A DNA stretch of 64,000 nucleotides, from positions 5,394,001-5,458,000 of the forward strand of contig NZ_CP012996.1 of the NCBI RefSeq assembly GCF_001412655.1. The letters are read 5' to 3'. The translations under genes were made by a program, and so were the position numbers. Position 1 is the stretch's first letter; the number at the start of each line of letters is the position of its first letter. The DNA is from Pedobacter sp. PACM 27299 (lineage in GTDB: Bacteria > Bacteroidota > Bacteroidia > Sphingobacteriales > Sphingobacteriaceae). The notes below the pieces were generated by a model that worked only from the letters and a program-made list of their open reading frames with translations, searched no databases and was not told the origin of the DNA. Shown here piece after piece: positions 1 to 7,404 of this stretch.

Positions 1-955
1 ATCGCACAGATTTTTAAGGCAAACTGCTGGGTAATGTATTTAGGGATCACAATAATACCAACCACATAACCAACCAGCATACTCGCTAAAGTAAGGGTGG
101 TAAAGTATTTGGTAATATCGGCACTAATGCCTAATGATTTTCCATATACGCCGATGATATCGCCCGCCATTACTTCTGCCGCTACATAAACGAAAATACA
201 GAATGCACCAAGGAAAAGGTGCGGGAATTGGAAGATGGAAGTTTTTGTAACTTTAACTTCTCCATCAATTACTTCATCTTCTTTATCTACGTCAACTTCC
301 GGCAGGTTTGAATATTTAATAAATATGGCAAAAAGTGTGAACACAATCGCCAATACAATATAAGGTGTATGAACACGTCCTAAAACTTCTTGTAATAATA
401 GTTCACGTTCTGCAGCTGTAGTGGCAATGTCAGCGATTTTACTTTCAATTGCACTTGCATTTTTCAGGAAAATAGTACCCATTACAATTGGCACAATCAC
501 ACCGGCAAATTTATTGCATAGTCCCATGATACTCATGCGTTTTGCTGCACTTTCTATTGGGCCAATGATGCTGATGTAAGGATTAGAAGCGGTTTGCAAT
601 AGTGAAAGGGCTGCTCCCTGGATGAAGATACCTGTTAAGAACAAACCAAAACTCCTGCTGTCTGCCGCAGGGATAAAAATTAAAGATCCGAACGCCAAAA
701 TCAGTAAGCCTATAATAATTCCGTTTTTAAATCCCAATTTTTTAAGATCCACGAAGAAGGAAGGGATAGAAAGAAGTAAGCGATATAGGATGCGAAGGTG
801 ACCAAGAAGGCTTCAAAATCTGTTTTAAGTCCGCAAGCTATTTTCAGAAAGGGAATTAAGGTACTATTGGCCCAGGTTACAAAGCCAAAAATGAAGAATA
901 AAGCCCCAATGGTTACAATGGGCGAAATGACTGATTTTTGTGTTTGGTTTGTCAT
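1..955 (-). pseudogene. Sugar MFS transporter (FucP/GluP-like), frameshifted, runs off left edge
   Basis: Inner-membrane proton/sugar symporter of the FHS (fucose/glucose-galactose) branch of the major facilitator superfamily. The N-terminal 60 or so residues, including the first hydrophobic helix FFIFGFVTWANSTLIPFL, read from 955 leftwards. At 738-743 the frame breaks in a run of six T (A6 on the coding strand). Adding one base restores LPSSWILKKLGFKNG and an open frame with QTASNPYISIIGP, typical of this family, that continues to the window edge. About 318 codons are visible; the C-terminus lies outside. It is divergent from the transketolase genes. The break is either a homopolymer sequencing error, a genuine inactivation, or a slippage site, because the zero frame reads a_aaa_aat there. 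Substrate is not determinable. Confidence 0.8.
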
Positions 956-1174
956 GATTTAGTTTGTGTGGTTTTAAATATCAATTTTTTGAAGTTTGGT
1001 TAGTATTTTTATCAAAATCGAACATAAAAGTTCCTAAAAATATAGAATTCTCTGGAATAACAAGCTTATATTGATAAATCGATAGAAAAATAAAATAAAA
1101 AGCAGTCAATAGTTGTATTTTATGCCTTTCTACTGAACTTTAGCTTAACATGTTACGTCCAAAGTATTTTTAAT

Positions 1175-1182
1175 TACATTTG
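1175..1182 (+). promoter_or_regulatory. -7 promoter element for transketolase genes
   Basis: TACATTTG matches the Bacteroidota -7 consensus TAnnTTTG, 25 nt before the transketolase start codon. The upstream -33 position has only TTA (about 1153), so the match rests on the -7 box. Confidence 0.5.
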
Positions 1183-1207
1183 TCATATTAATCAACAACC
1201 CCAATTA

Positions 1208-2053
1208 ATGAAACATACAATCAATGAATTAGAAGATATCGCTTCTCAAGTAAGAAGAGATATTGTTAGAATGGTGCACGGTTGCCAATCAGGCCACCCC
1301 GGAGGATCATTAGGATGTGCAGACTTTATGACTGCATTGTATTTTGATGTGATGAACCACACTACTGATTTTAAAATGGATGGAATAGGAGAAGATATAT
1401 TTTTCCTTTCTAACGGACATATTTCACCGGTTTTCTATAGTGCGCTGGCTAGATCAGGCTATTTTGAAGTTAGTGAGCTGGCTACATTCAGAAAATTAAA
1501 TTCAAGATTACAGGGACATCCAACTACACATGAGCACCTTCCAGGTATCAGAATTGCTTCCGGATCTTTAGGTCAGGGCATGTCTGTAGCGATTGGGGCT
1601 GCACAAGCGAAGAAATTAAACAAAGACCATTCCACAGTTTATGTGTTATTAGGAGATGGAGAATTACAGGAAGGCCAAAATTGGGAAGCCATCATGTATG
1701 CACCATTCAATAAGGTTGACAATTTGATTGCTTCTATTGATTATAATGGACAGCAGATTGATGGTCCTACTGAAAAAGTACTTTCTTTAGAGAGTTTACA
1801 GGCTAAATTCGAAGCTTTCGGATGGCATGTAATCACCTCTAATGGTAACGATATGGCTGATATTGTGAAAGCTTTACACTATGCTAAATCTTTAACTGGT
1901 AAAGGCAAACCTATTTTAAACTTAATGAGTACTATCATGGGTAATGGTGTAGATTTCATGATGGGATCACACAAATGGCATGGTATTGCTCCAAATGACG
2001 AGCAATTAGCCGCAGCATTGGCACAATTACCTTCTACCCTAAAAGACTATTAA
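1208..2053 (+). CDS. Transketolase, N-terminal (TPP-binding) subunit
   Basis: First half of a split transketolase, which moves two-carbon ketol units between sugar phosphates in the non-oxidative pentose phosphate pathway. At 281 residues it holds only the thiamine-diphosphate pyrophosphate-binding domain. The GDGELQEGQNWEA motif supplies the metal/TPP site, and GHISPVFYSALA and GIRIASGSLGQGMS are family signatures. The stop codon is 2 nt before the start of the C-terminal subunit, so the two are almost certainly co-translated and form a heteromeric enzyme. Splitting of transketolase into two polypeptides is common in Bacteroidota, Firmicutes and archaea. A good -7 box lies just upstream. Confidence 0.95.
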   Translation: MKHTINELEDIASQVRRDIVRMVHGCQSGHPGGSLGCADFMTALYFDVMNHTTDFKMDGIGEDIFFLSNGHISPVFYSALARSGYFEVSELATFRKLNSRLQGHPTTHEHLPGIRIASGSLGQGMSVAIGAAQAKKLNKDHSTVYVLLGDGELQEGQNWEAIMYAPFNKVDNLIASIDYNGQQIDGPTEKVLSLESLQAKFEAFGWHVITSNGNDMADIVKALHYAKSLTGKGKPILNLMSTIMGNGVDFMMGSHKWHGIAPNDEQLAAALAQLPSTLKDY

Positions 2054-2055
2054 GC

Positions 2056-3015
2056 ATGAAAAAGTACACATATACTGAAAAGAAAGATACCCGTTCTGGT
2101 TTTGGAGCAGGATTACTTGAAGCAGGACAGAAAAACCCGGAAGTAGTTGCACTTTGTGCGGATTTAGTAGGTTCTTTGAAAATGGATGCCTTTATTAAAG
2201 AATTCCCTGAGCGCTTTTTCCAGATTGGTATTGCCGAAGCAAATATGATCGGTATTGCTGCTGGTTTAACCATTGGTGGTAAAATTCCTTTCACAGGAAC
2301 TTTCGCCAACTTCTCTACAGGAAGGGTTTATGACCAGATCAGACAGTCTGTTGCTTATTCGAATAAAAATGTAAAAATCTGTGCTTCGCACGCTGGTTTA
2401 ACACTAGGTGAAGATGGAGCAACTCACCAGATTTTAGAAGATATCGGTTTGATGAAAATGCTTCCAGGCATGACTGTGATCAATACTTGTGATTATAACC
2501 AGACTAAAGCGGCGACTATTGCAATTGCTGAATATGAAGGTCCTGTTTATTTACGTTTCGGCAGACCAGTAATTCCTGTATTTACTGATCCTGATCAGAA
2601 ATTTGAGATTGGAAAAGCATGGATGGTAAACGAAGGTACTGATGTAACGATCGTTGCTACCGGACACATGGTCTGGAAAGCAATTGAAGCTGGTGAGCAA
2701 TTGGCAGAATTGGGTATTGATGCAGAAATTATCAATATTCACACAATTAAGCCATTGGATGAAGCTGCAATCTTAAAATCTGTGAAGAAAACAGGTTGCG
2801 TAGTGACTTGCGAAGAACACAATAAATTTGGTGGTCTTGGAGAGAGTGTAGCCAGATTATTGTCTACAGAACTTCCTTCACCTCAGGAATTTGTAGCCGT
2901 AAATGATAGCTTCGGAGAAAGCGGTACTCCTGATCAATTGATGACTAAGTACGGTTTGGATACGATCAATATTGTTGAAGCTGTTCAAAAAGTAATGAAA
3001 AGAGCCAATAAATAA
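2056..3015 (+). CDS. Transketolase, C-terminal (pyrimidine-binding) subunit
   Basis: Second half of the split transketolase (319 residues). It carries the pyrimidine-binding domain, with the catalytic glutamate region FFQIGIAEANMIGIAAGL, and the transketolase C-terminal domain (VTIVATGHMVWKAIEAGEQL onward). The sequence ASHAGLTLGEDGATHQ is the substrate-site segment seen in these subunits. It starts 2 nt after the N-terminal subunit stop. A related 1-deoxyxylulose-5-phosphate synthase is excluded because DXS is a single longer chain. The ECF sigma-factor gene begins 53 nt downstream with no obvious terminator, so read-through is possible. Confidence 0.95.
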   Translation: MKKYTYTEKKDTRSGFGAGLLEAGQKNPEVVALCADLVGSLKMDAFIKEFPERFFQIGIAEANMIGIAAGLTIGGKIPFTGTFANFSTGRVYDQIRQSVAYSNKNVKICASHAGLTLGEDGATHQILEDIGLMKMLPGMTVINTCDYNQTKAATIAIAEYEGPVYLRFGRPVIPVFTDPDQKFEIGKAWMVNEGTDVTIVATGHMVWKAIEAGEQLAELGIDAEIINIHTIKPLDEAAILKSVKKTGCVVTCEEHNKFGGLGESVARLLSTELPSPQEFVAVNDSFGESGTPDQLMTKYGLDTINIVEAVQKVMKRANK

Positions 3016-3068
3016 GCCTTAACTGGCGTTTAATATATCTGTCCATATTAACAGATTAAATACTATAA

Positions 3069-3629
3069 ATGAAGCAGGTTGAAGATTCAGAAATTTTAGA
3101 GAAATTCTCCAGTAAAGAGACTCGCAATGAAGCCTTTAACCTGCTTCTTCAAAAGTACCAGCAAAAGATCTACTGGCATATCCGCCGGTTGGTGATCGAC
3201 CATGATGATACGGATGACCTGGTTCAGGAAGTTTTCGTGAAAGTCTGGAAAAATCTGGAGAAGTTCCGCAGCGATTCCAAGTTGTATACCTGGATCTATC
3301 GCATAGCCACCAATGAATCTATTACTTTTCTGAATAAAAAGAAACAACGCAACAATACGCCATTAGATGATGTTTCTGAAGAATTGGCGGAAAGCCTGGT
3401 CGCTTCTTCTTATTTCAATGGGGATAAAATACAGATGAAATTACAGCAGGCATTGTTGACTTTACCAGAAAAACAACGTCTCATTTTTAACATGAAGTAT
3501 TTTGATGACCTCAAATATGAAGAGATTGCGGAGATCACAGGAACTAGTGTAGGTGCCTTAAAAGCCTCTTTTCATATTGCAGTAAAAAAAGTGGAAACTT
3601 TTATGCTAAATGAGGACATTACCTTTTAA
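3069..3629 (+). CDS. ECF-type RNA polymerase sigma factor
   Basis: Alternative sigma-70 family factor (186 residues). Region 2 spans roughly residues 20-90, with the core-binding helix DDTDDLVQEVFVKVWKNL and the -10-melting segment SKLYTWIYRIATNESITFL. Region 4 (about 125-180) holds the helix-turn-helix LKYEEIAEITGTSVGALKASF. Regions 1.1 and 3 are missing, as expected for ECF factors. It is followed by a membrane protein with a cytoplasmic N-terminal part and then an exported small protein, a layout typical of Bacteroidota sigma/anti-sigma/sensor modules. The promoter it recognises cannot be told from this window. Confidence 0.92.
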   Translation: MKQVEDSEILEKFSSKETRNEAFNLLLQKYQQKIYWHIRRLVIDHDDTDDLVQEVFVKVWKNLEKFRSDSKLYTWIYRIATNESITFLNKKKQRNNTPLDDVSEELAESLVASSYFNGDKIQMKLQQALLTLPEKQRLIFNMKYFDDLKYEEIAEITGTSVGALKASFHIAVKKVETFMLNEDITF

Positions 3630-3663
3630 ACCTTTTGCTCTGAAATGTATCAATACTTATGCA

Positions 3664-4266
3664 ATGGAAAATGATTTAGAAAATAGCGAATGGATGAACG
3701 AAGCCCCTCACCTGGCCGGCTTAGACCTGAAACATCCTTTTTCTATTCCAGAAGGGTATTTTGAAGGACTGCCAGCAGACATTCATGAAGCTATATTTTT
3801 GGATGATTTGAAAACCAGCACACCAGAATCAGGCTTCAGTATGCCGGAAGGTTACTTCGAGTCGCTTTCTACAAAGATTCAGGCAGATGTGGTTGGCTAT
3901 ACCGTACCCCCCGATTATTTCCAACAACTGCAGGCAAAGATTGCTGCAAAAACAACAGAAGAAAAGGTCGCAAAAACCATTCGCTTATGGCATTCTAAGT
4001 CATTAAAATACGCATCAGCTGCCTGTTTTGTATTGGTGAGTGCCTTAAGTGTCTATTTTTATCAGAATGCAAATCCTGCAGCAGTACTTCCACTTTCTGC
4101 TGAGGCCACAACAGAACAGATGCTTTTTGATATTGACGAAAGTACCATTATAGAACATATTCAATCTAATCGCCTAACGCAGGAACAGCCTTCGGTAGCA
4201 GATGCTGATTTAGAAAACTATATTCTCAGCAACTACAGCCAGAATGAAATTGCTTCGAATTTATAA
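3664..4266 (+). CDS. Membrane protein, probable anti-sigma partner of the ECF factor
   Basis: Single-pass membrane protein of 200 residues directly after the ECF sigma gene. I chose the ATG at 3664; an in-frame ATG at 3610 would overlap the sigma gene by 20 nt and add a basic, non-conserved-looking stretch. The cytoplasmic N-terminus has three spaced copies of one motif: PEGYFEGL (29-36), PEGYFESL (61-68) and PPDYFQQL (82-89). A transmembrane helix follows (about 116-134), then a short periplasmic tail rich in acidic residues. Position and topology suggest it holds the sigma factor at the membrane; no zinc-binding anti-sigma motif is visible, so this is inference from context. Confidence 0.6.
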   Translation: MENDLENSEWMNEAPHLAGLDLKHPFSIPEGYFEGLPADIHEAIFLDDLKTSTPESGFSMPEGYFESLSTKIQADVVGYTVPPDYFQQLQAKIAAKTTEEKVAKTIRLWHSKSLKYASAACFVLVSALSVYFYQNANPAAVLPLSAEATTEQMLFDIDESTIIEHIQSNRLTQEQPSVADADLENYILSNYSQNEIASNL

Positions 4267-4303
4267 TTTTTGATCTCTTCATCACTAATAAAATAATACC
4301 CTA

Positions 4304-4756
4304 ATGAAAAATATAATTGTTGCCTCCATGCTTTTTATGCTGCCTTTCTTTGCTTCCGCACAGAAGTCCGGAGGTAGATCTCCTGAAATCGAATCCTTAA
4401 GAATTAGCTATTTAACACAGAAATTAGACCTTTCTGAGGAAGAAGCGAAGATTTTTTGGCCGATTTACAATGACTACAAAAGAGAACAATCTGCCTTGCG
4501 TAAAGAAAAGTCTCAAAATATGATCAGCTTTAAAAAGAGTACAGAAATCGACGATTTGTCAGATACAGAAGTACAGAACTTGATTGTGAACGAGCTGGAC
4601 TTTAAACAAAAAGACTTATTAATTGATAAAAAGTATTTTGGCAAATTTAAATCAAGCCTGCCGATCAAAACTGTTGGAAAATATTACCGTGCTCAGGAGA
4701 CTTTTAAAAGAGAACTCCTATCGAGATACAAAAATGGAAGGCCTGAGCGGAATTAA
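4304..4756 (+). CDS. Exported Spy/CpxP-like small protein, possible ECF sensor
   Basis: Exported protein of 150 residues. Residues 1-19 are a signal peptide (MLFMLPFFASAQ cleavage region). The mature part is charged and predicted helical; LTQKLDLSEEEAKIFWPIYNDY resembles the helix-rich Spy/CpxP layout, in which the protein acts as a periplasmic chaperone or stress sensor. In Bacteroidota such proteins commonly lie next to an ECF sigma gene and its membrane partner, as here (37 nt after the membrane protein). The three probably form a stress-response unit. Function is inferred from context and weak motif similarity only. Confidence 0.6.
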   Translation: MKNIIVASMLFMLPFFASAQKSGGRSPEIESLRISYLTQKLDLSEEEAKIFWPIYNDYKREQSALRKEKSQNMISFKKSTEIDDLSDTEVQNLIVNELDFKQKDLLIDKKYFGKFKSSLPIKTVGKYYRAQETFKRELLSRYKNGRPERN

Positions 4757-4771
4757 TTTGTATTTTTGTGT

Positions 4772-5968
4772 ATGCTTACACAACGTCAATTATTCCTTCA
4801 ACATAACGCCCAAACTACACTAGAGCCACTTCTTTTAGAATTTACTAAAGCCAGCGGTATGTATCTTTATGATACTGCAGGCAAAAAACACCTGGATTTA
4901 ATTGCCGGTATTGGTGTGAGTAATGTTGGCCATTGTCACCCTGCCGTAGTAAATGCGGTAAAGGAACAAGTGGAAAACTACATGCACATTATGGTTTATG
5001 GCGAATTCGTTCAGAGTCCGCAGGTAAACTTTGCTAAAGCTCTAGCAGATGTACTTCCAGGTCACTTAAACTGTACTTATTTCGTTAATTCCGGTGCAGA
5101 AGCCGTAGAAGGTGCCATGAAACTGGCTAAACGATATACCGGTCGCTCGGAAATAATTTCCTGCCATAATTCTTATCATGGCAGTACTCAAGGGGCCTTA
5201 AGCTTAATGGGCAACGAAGAATTCAAACAAGCCTACAGACCATTACTTCCCGATATCCGTTTTATCAATTTTAATGTGATCGCAGACCTGGATCTGATTA
5301 CAGAACGTACCGCAGCTGTATTTATGGAGACCGTACAAGGTGAAGCTGGCCTTAGAACTGCCGATAAAGCCTATTTTGAAGCACTAAGAGCAAAATGTAC
5401 GGCCACAGGCACCTTATTAGTACTTGACGAAATTCAATGCGGTTTTGGACGCACTGGAAAGATGTTTGGCTTTGAACATTACGGAATTGCTCCTGACATT
5501 CTTTTATTGGCTAAAGGTATCGGTGGCGGTATGCCTATCGGTGCATTTATCAGTTCTACGGAGATTATGAGGGCCTTGGCAACAAATCCTATTTTAGGAC
5601 ACCTGACTACCTTTGGCGGTCACCCAGTAAGCTGTGCAGCAGGTTTAGCCACTTTGCAAACCATCCAAAAAGAAAACATTGTAAATGGTGTAGAAGAAAA
5701 AGGAGAATTATTTAAAAAATTATTGGTTCACCCTGCCATCAAAGAGGTACGTGGAAAAGGCTTAATGATGGCTATCGAGTTTGAAAACTTTGAGATTAAT
5801 AAAAAAATCATTGATGCCTGTATTGCGGATGGTGTGATCAGCGATTGGTTCCTGCATTGCAGTAATTCTATGCGCGTAGCTCCACCATTGATCATCACAA
5901 AGGAAGAAATTGAATACGCCTGCGAGGTGATTCTAAAAAATGTAGCAGAAATAGTTCCTTCCGTTTAA
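4772..5968 (+). CDS. Class III (aspartate family) aminotransferase
   Basis: PLP-dependent aminotransferase of the ornithine/acetylornithine/4-aminobutyrate group, 398 residues from the ATG at 4772 (an upstream in-frame TTG at 4766 is less likely). Signatures are FVNSGAEAVEGAMKLAKRYTGR for the phosphate and cofactor site, LVLDEIQCGFGRTG with the aspartate that contacts the PLP pyridine nitrogen, and LLAKGIGGGMPIGAF with the Schiff-base lysine. The neighbours do not reveal the substrate; arginine-biosynthetic or lysine-pathway roles are both open. Its last bases TTAA are shared with the stop codon of the convergent DUF58 gene. A -7-like box ends only 3 nt before the start codon. Confidence 0.88.
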   Translation: MLTQRQLFLQHNAQTTLEPLLLEFTKASGMYLYDTAGKKHLDLIAGIGVSNVGHCHPAVVNAVKEQVENYMHIMVYGEFVQSPQVNFAKALADVLPGHLNCTYFVNSGAEAVEGAMKLAKRYTGRSEIISCHNSYHGSTQGALSLMGNEEFKQAYRPLLPDIRFINFNVIADLDLITERTAAVFMETVQGEAGLRTADKAYFEALRAKCTATGTLLVLDEIQCGFGRTGKMFGFEHYGIAPDILLLAKGIGGGMPIGAFISSTEIMRALATNPILGHLTTFGGHPVSCAAGLATLQTIQKENIVNGVEEKGELFKKLLVHPAIKEVRGKGLMMAIEFENFEINKKIIDACIADGVISDWFLHCSNSMRVAPPLIITKEEIEYACEVILKNVAEIVPSV

Positions 5969-6885
5969 CTCATTTTTTGTCTTTTGATCAGATAGGCCTC
6001 CAATATAGGTTGAAATCCAGCTGCAATATCGGCATCGATCATATCGATTTTATATTGGCTGCATTTCAGCTGGATGGCCTGTCTATATTTACTCATCCTG
6101 CTGAGGTATTCCATTTTCAAATTTGCAGCATGCGCCTTAATGGTCGCACCCGTTTCCATATCTATAAACTCGTAAGGCCGGTTTTCAAATTCGAAATCTA
6201 CTTCTCTGGATTTATCTGTCACATTAAAGATCACTACTTCATGTTTGTTGAATTTTAAGTGTTGAAGCGCCGAAAACAACGTTTCCAGCTGCTCTTCACC
6301 TTGGTCACTGTTCAGCATATCACTAAAAATCACAACCAATGAACGCTTATGAATTAGTTCTGCAAGCTGATGTAAGGCTTGTGCCACATTGGTTTGCAGG
6401 TTCATTTCCGATTTATTTAAAACTTGCTCGAGCTGACTGAATAGGTATTTCTGATGGACAGTGGTTGATTTAGCAAGGGTATTCAGTAATAAATGATCGG
6501 AAAACAAGCTGAGTCCGAAAGCATCCCTTTGTCTTTTCAACAAATAGATCAAGGCAGCAGTCGCCTGTACAGAAAAGTTAAGTTTATTATATTCTCTGGA
6601 AGGGAAATGCATGGAGGATGAAACATCCACTATAAACTGACAACGGAGATTGGTTTCTTCTTCGAAGCGTTTAATGAAGAGTTTATCTGTTTTAGCGAAA
6701 AGCTTCCAGTCGATATTTTTTACACTATCTCCTACATTATACAGTCGGTGTTCCGCAAATTCCACAGAAAAACCGTGAAAAGGGCTTTTGTGAAGGCCGG
6801 TGATAAAGCCTTCAACAACTTGTTTGGCTAATAATTCAAGATTGCCATGAAAAGAGATGCCTTGCTCATCGATTGGATACTGCAT
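5965..6885 (-). CDS. DUF58 domain protein with von Willebrand-like MIDAS motif
   Basis: DUF58 family protein of 306 residues. SVEFAEHRLYNVGDSVKNIDW is the core DUF58 motif, followed by a vWA-like segment with the metal-ion-dependent adhesion site VDVSSSMHFPS (DxSxS). Family members usually sit with MoxR-type AAA ATPases and act in metallochaperone or envelope functions. No MoxR gene is adjacent here, so the partner is elsewhere. There is no signal peptide or membrane helix, so it is probably cytoplasmic. It converges with the aminotransferase gene, overlapping it by 4 nt. Confidence 0.88.
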   Translation of the reverse strand: MQYPIDEQGISFHGNLELLAKQVVEGFITGLHKSPFHGFSVEFAEHRLYNVGDSVKNIDWKLFAKTDKLFIKRFEEETNLRCQFIVDVSSSMHFPSREYNKLNFSVQATAALIYLLKRQRDAFGLSLFSDHLLLNTLAKSTTVHQKYLFSQLEQVLNKSEMNLQTNVAQALHQLAELIHKRSLVVIFSDMLNSDQGEEQLETLFSALQHLKFNKHEVVIFNVTDKSREVDFEFENRPYEFIDMETGATIKAHAANLKMEYLSRMSKYRQAIQLKCSQYKIDMIDADIAAGFQPILEAYLIKRQKMS

Positions 6886-6896
6886 AGGGTAAATAT

Positions 6897-6931
6897 AAAA
6901 AAAGCGTTCATAAATCTATGAACGCTTTTTT
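6897..6931 (-). terminator. Intrinsic terminator of trxA
   Basis: Stem gcgttcata (6904-6912) pairs perfectly with tatgaacgc (6917-6925) around a 4-nt loop. A and T runs flank both sides, so it can work on either strand; it lies directly after trxA on the minus strand. Confidence 0.85.
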
Positions 6932-6952
6932 AACTAGTATATGTTGAGTTGA

Positions 6953-7270
6953 TTACAACTGTGCATCTAATTTTTGTGCCAATACTGATTTTGGAACAGC
7001 ACCAACTTGTTTATCTACAACTTCACCATTTTTGAAGAACAATAACGCTGGAATGTTGCGGATACCGAACTGAGTAGAGATTTGAGGGTTGTTGTCCACA
7101 TTTACTTTACCTACGATCGCTTTTCCTTCGTATTCTTTTGAGATCTCGTCTACTACTGGTCCTACCATGCGACATGGACCACACCACTCTGCCCAAAAAT
7201 CAACCAAAACGGGTTTATCTGATTTTAATACAACTTCCTCGAAGTTTGCATCTGTAATTTCCAAAGCCAT
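6953..7270 (-). CDS. trxA: Thioredoxin
   Basis: Cytoplasmic disulfide reductase, 105 residues, the usual size of a bacterial thioredoxin. The redox site is [11 protein letters not shown], followed by the cis-proline region [16 protein letters not shown]. It supplies electrons to ribonucleotide reductase, methionine sulfoxide reductases and peroxiredoxins. It has no signal peptide, which separates it from TlpA/ResA-type exported thioredoxins. A -7 box lies about 84 nt upstream and a strong hairpin terminator follows, so it appears to be a single-gene transcript. Confidence 0.96.
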   Translation of the reverse strand: MALEITDANFEEVVLKSDKPVLVDFWAEWCGPCRMVGPVVDEISKEYEGKAIVGKVNVDNNPQISTQFGIRNIPALLFFKNGEVVDKQVGAVPKSVLAQKLDAQL

Positions 7271-7353
7271 AATTCTTATTTTTTAATTAGTTTTTTATTG
7301 TATCGTCTATTAGTTTGAATCGGCAAATCTAATCTTTAAATCCAAACTCTATG

Positions 7354-7361
7354 CAAAGATA
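7354..7361 (-). promoter_or_regulatory. -7 promoter element for trxA
   Basis: The minus strand reads TATCTTTG, a full TAnnTTTG match, 83 nt before the trxA start. No TTG is found at the expected -33 distance. Confidence 0.45.
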
Positions 7362-7404
7362 TAATCAATTGTAATGCCATCATCCTGACAATGCCAAAAT
7401 GACA

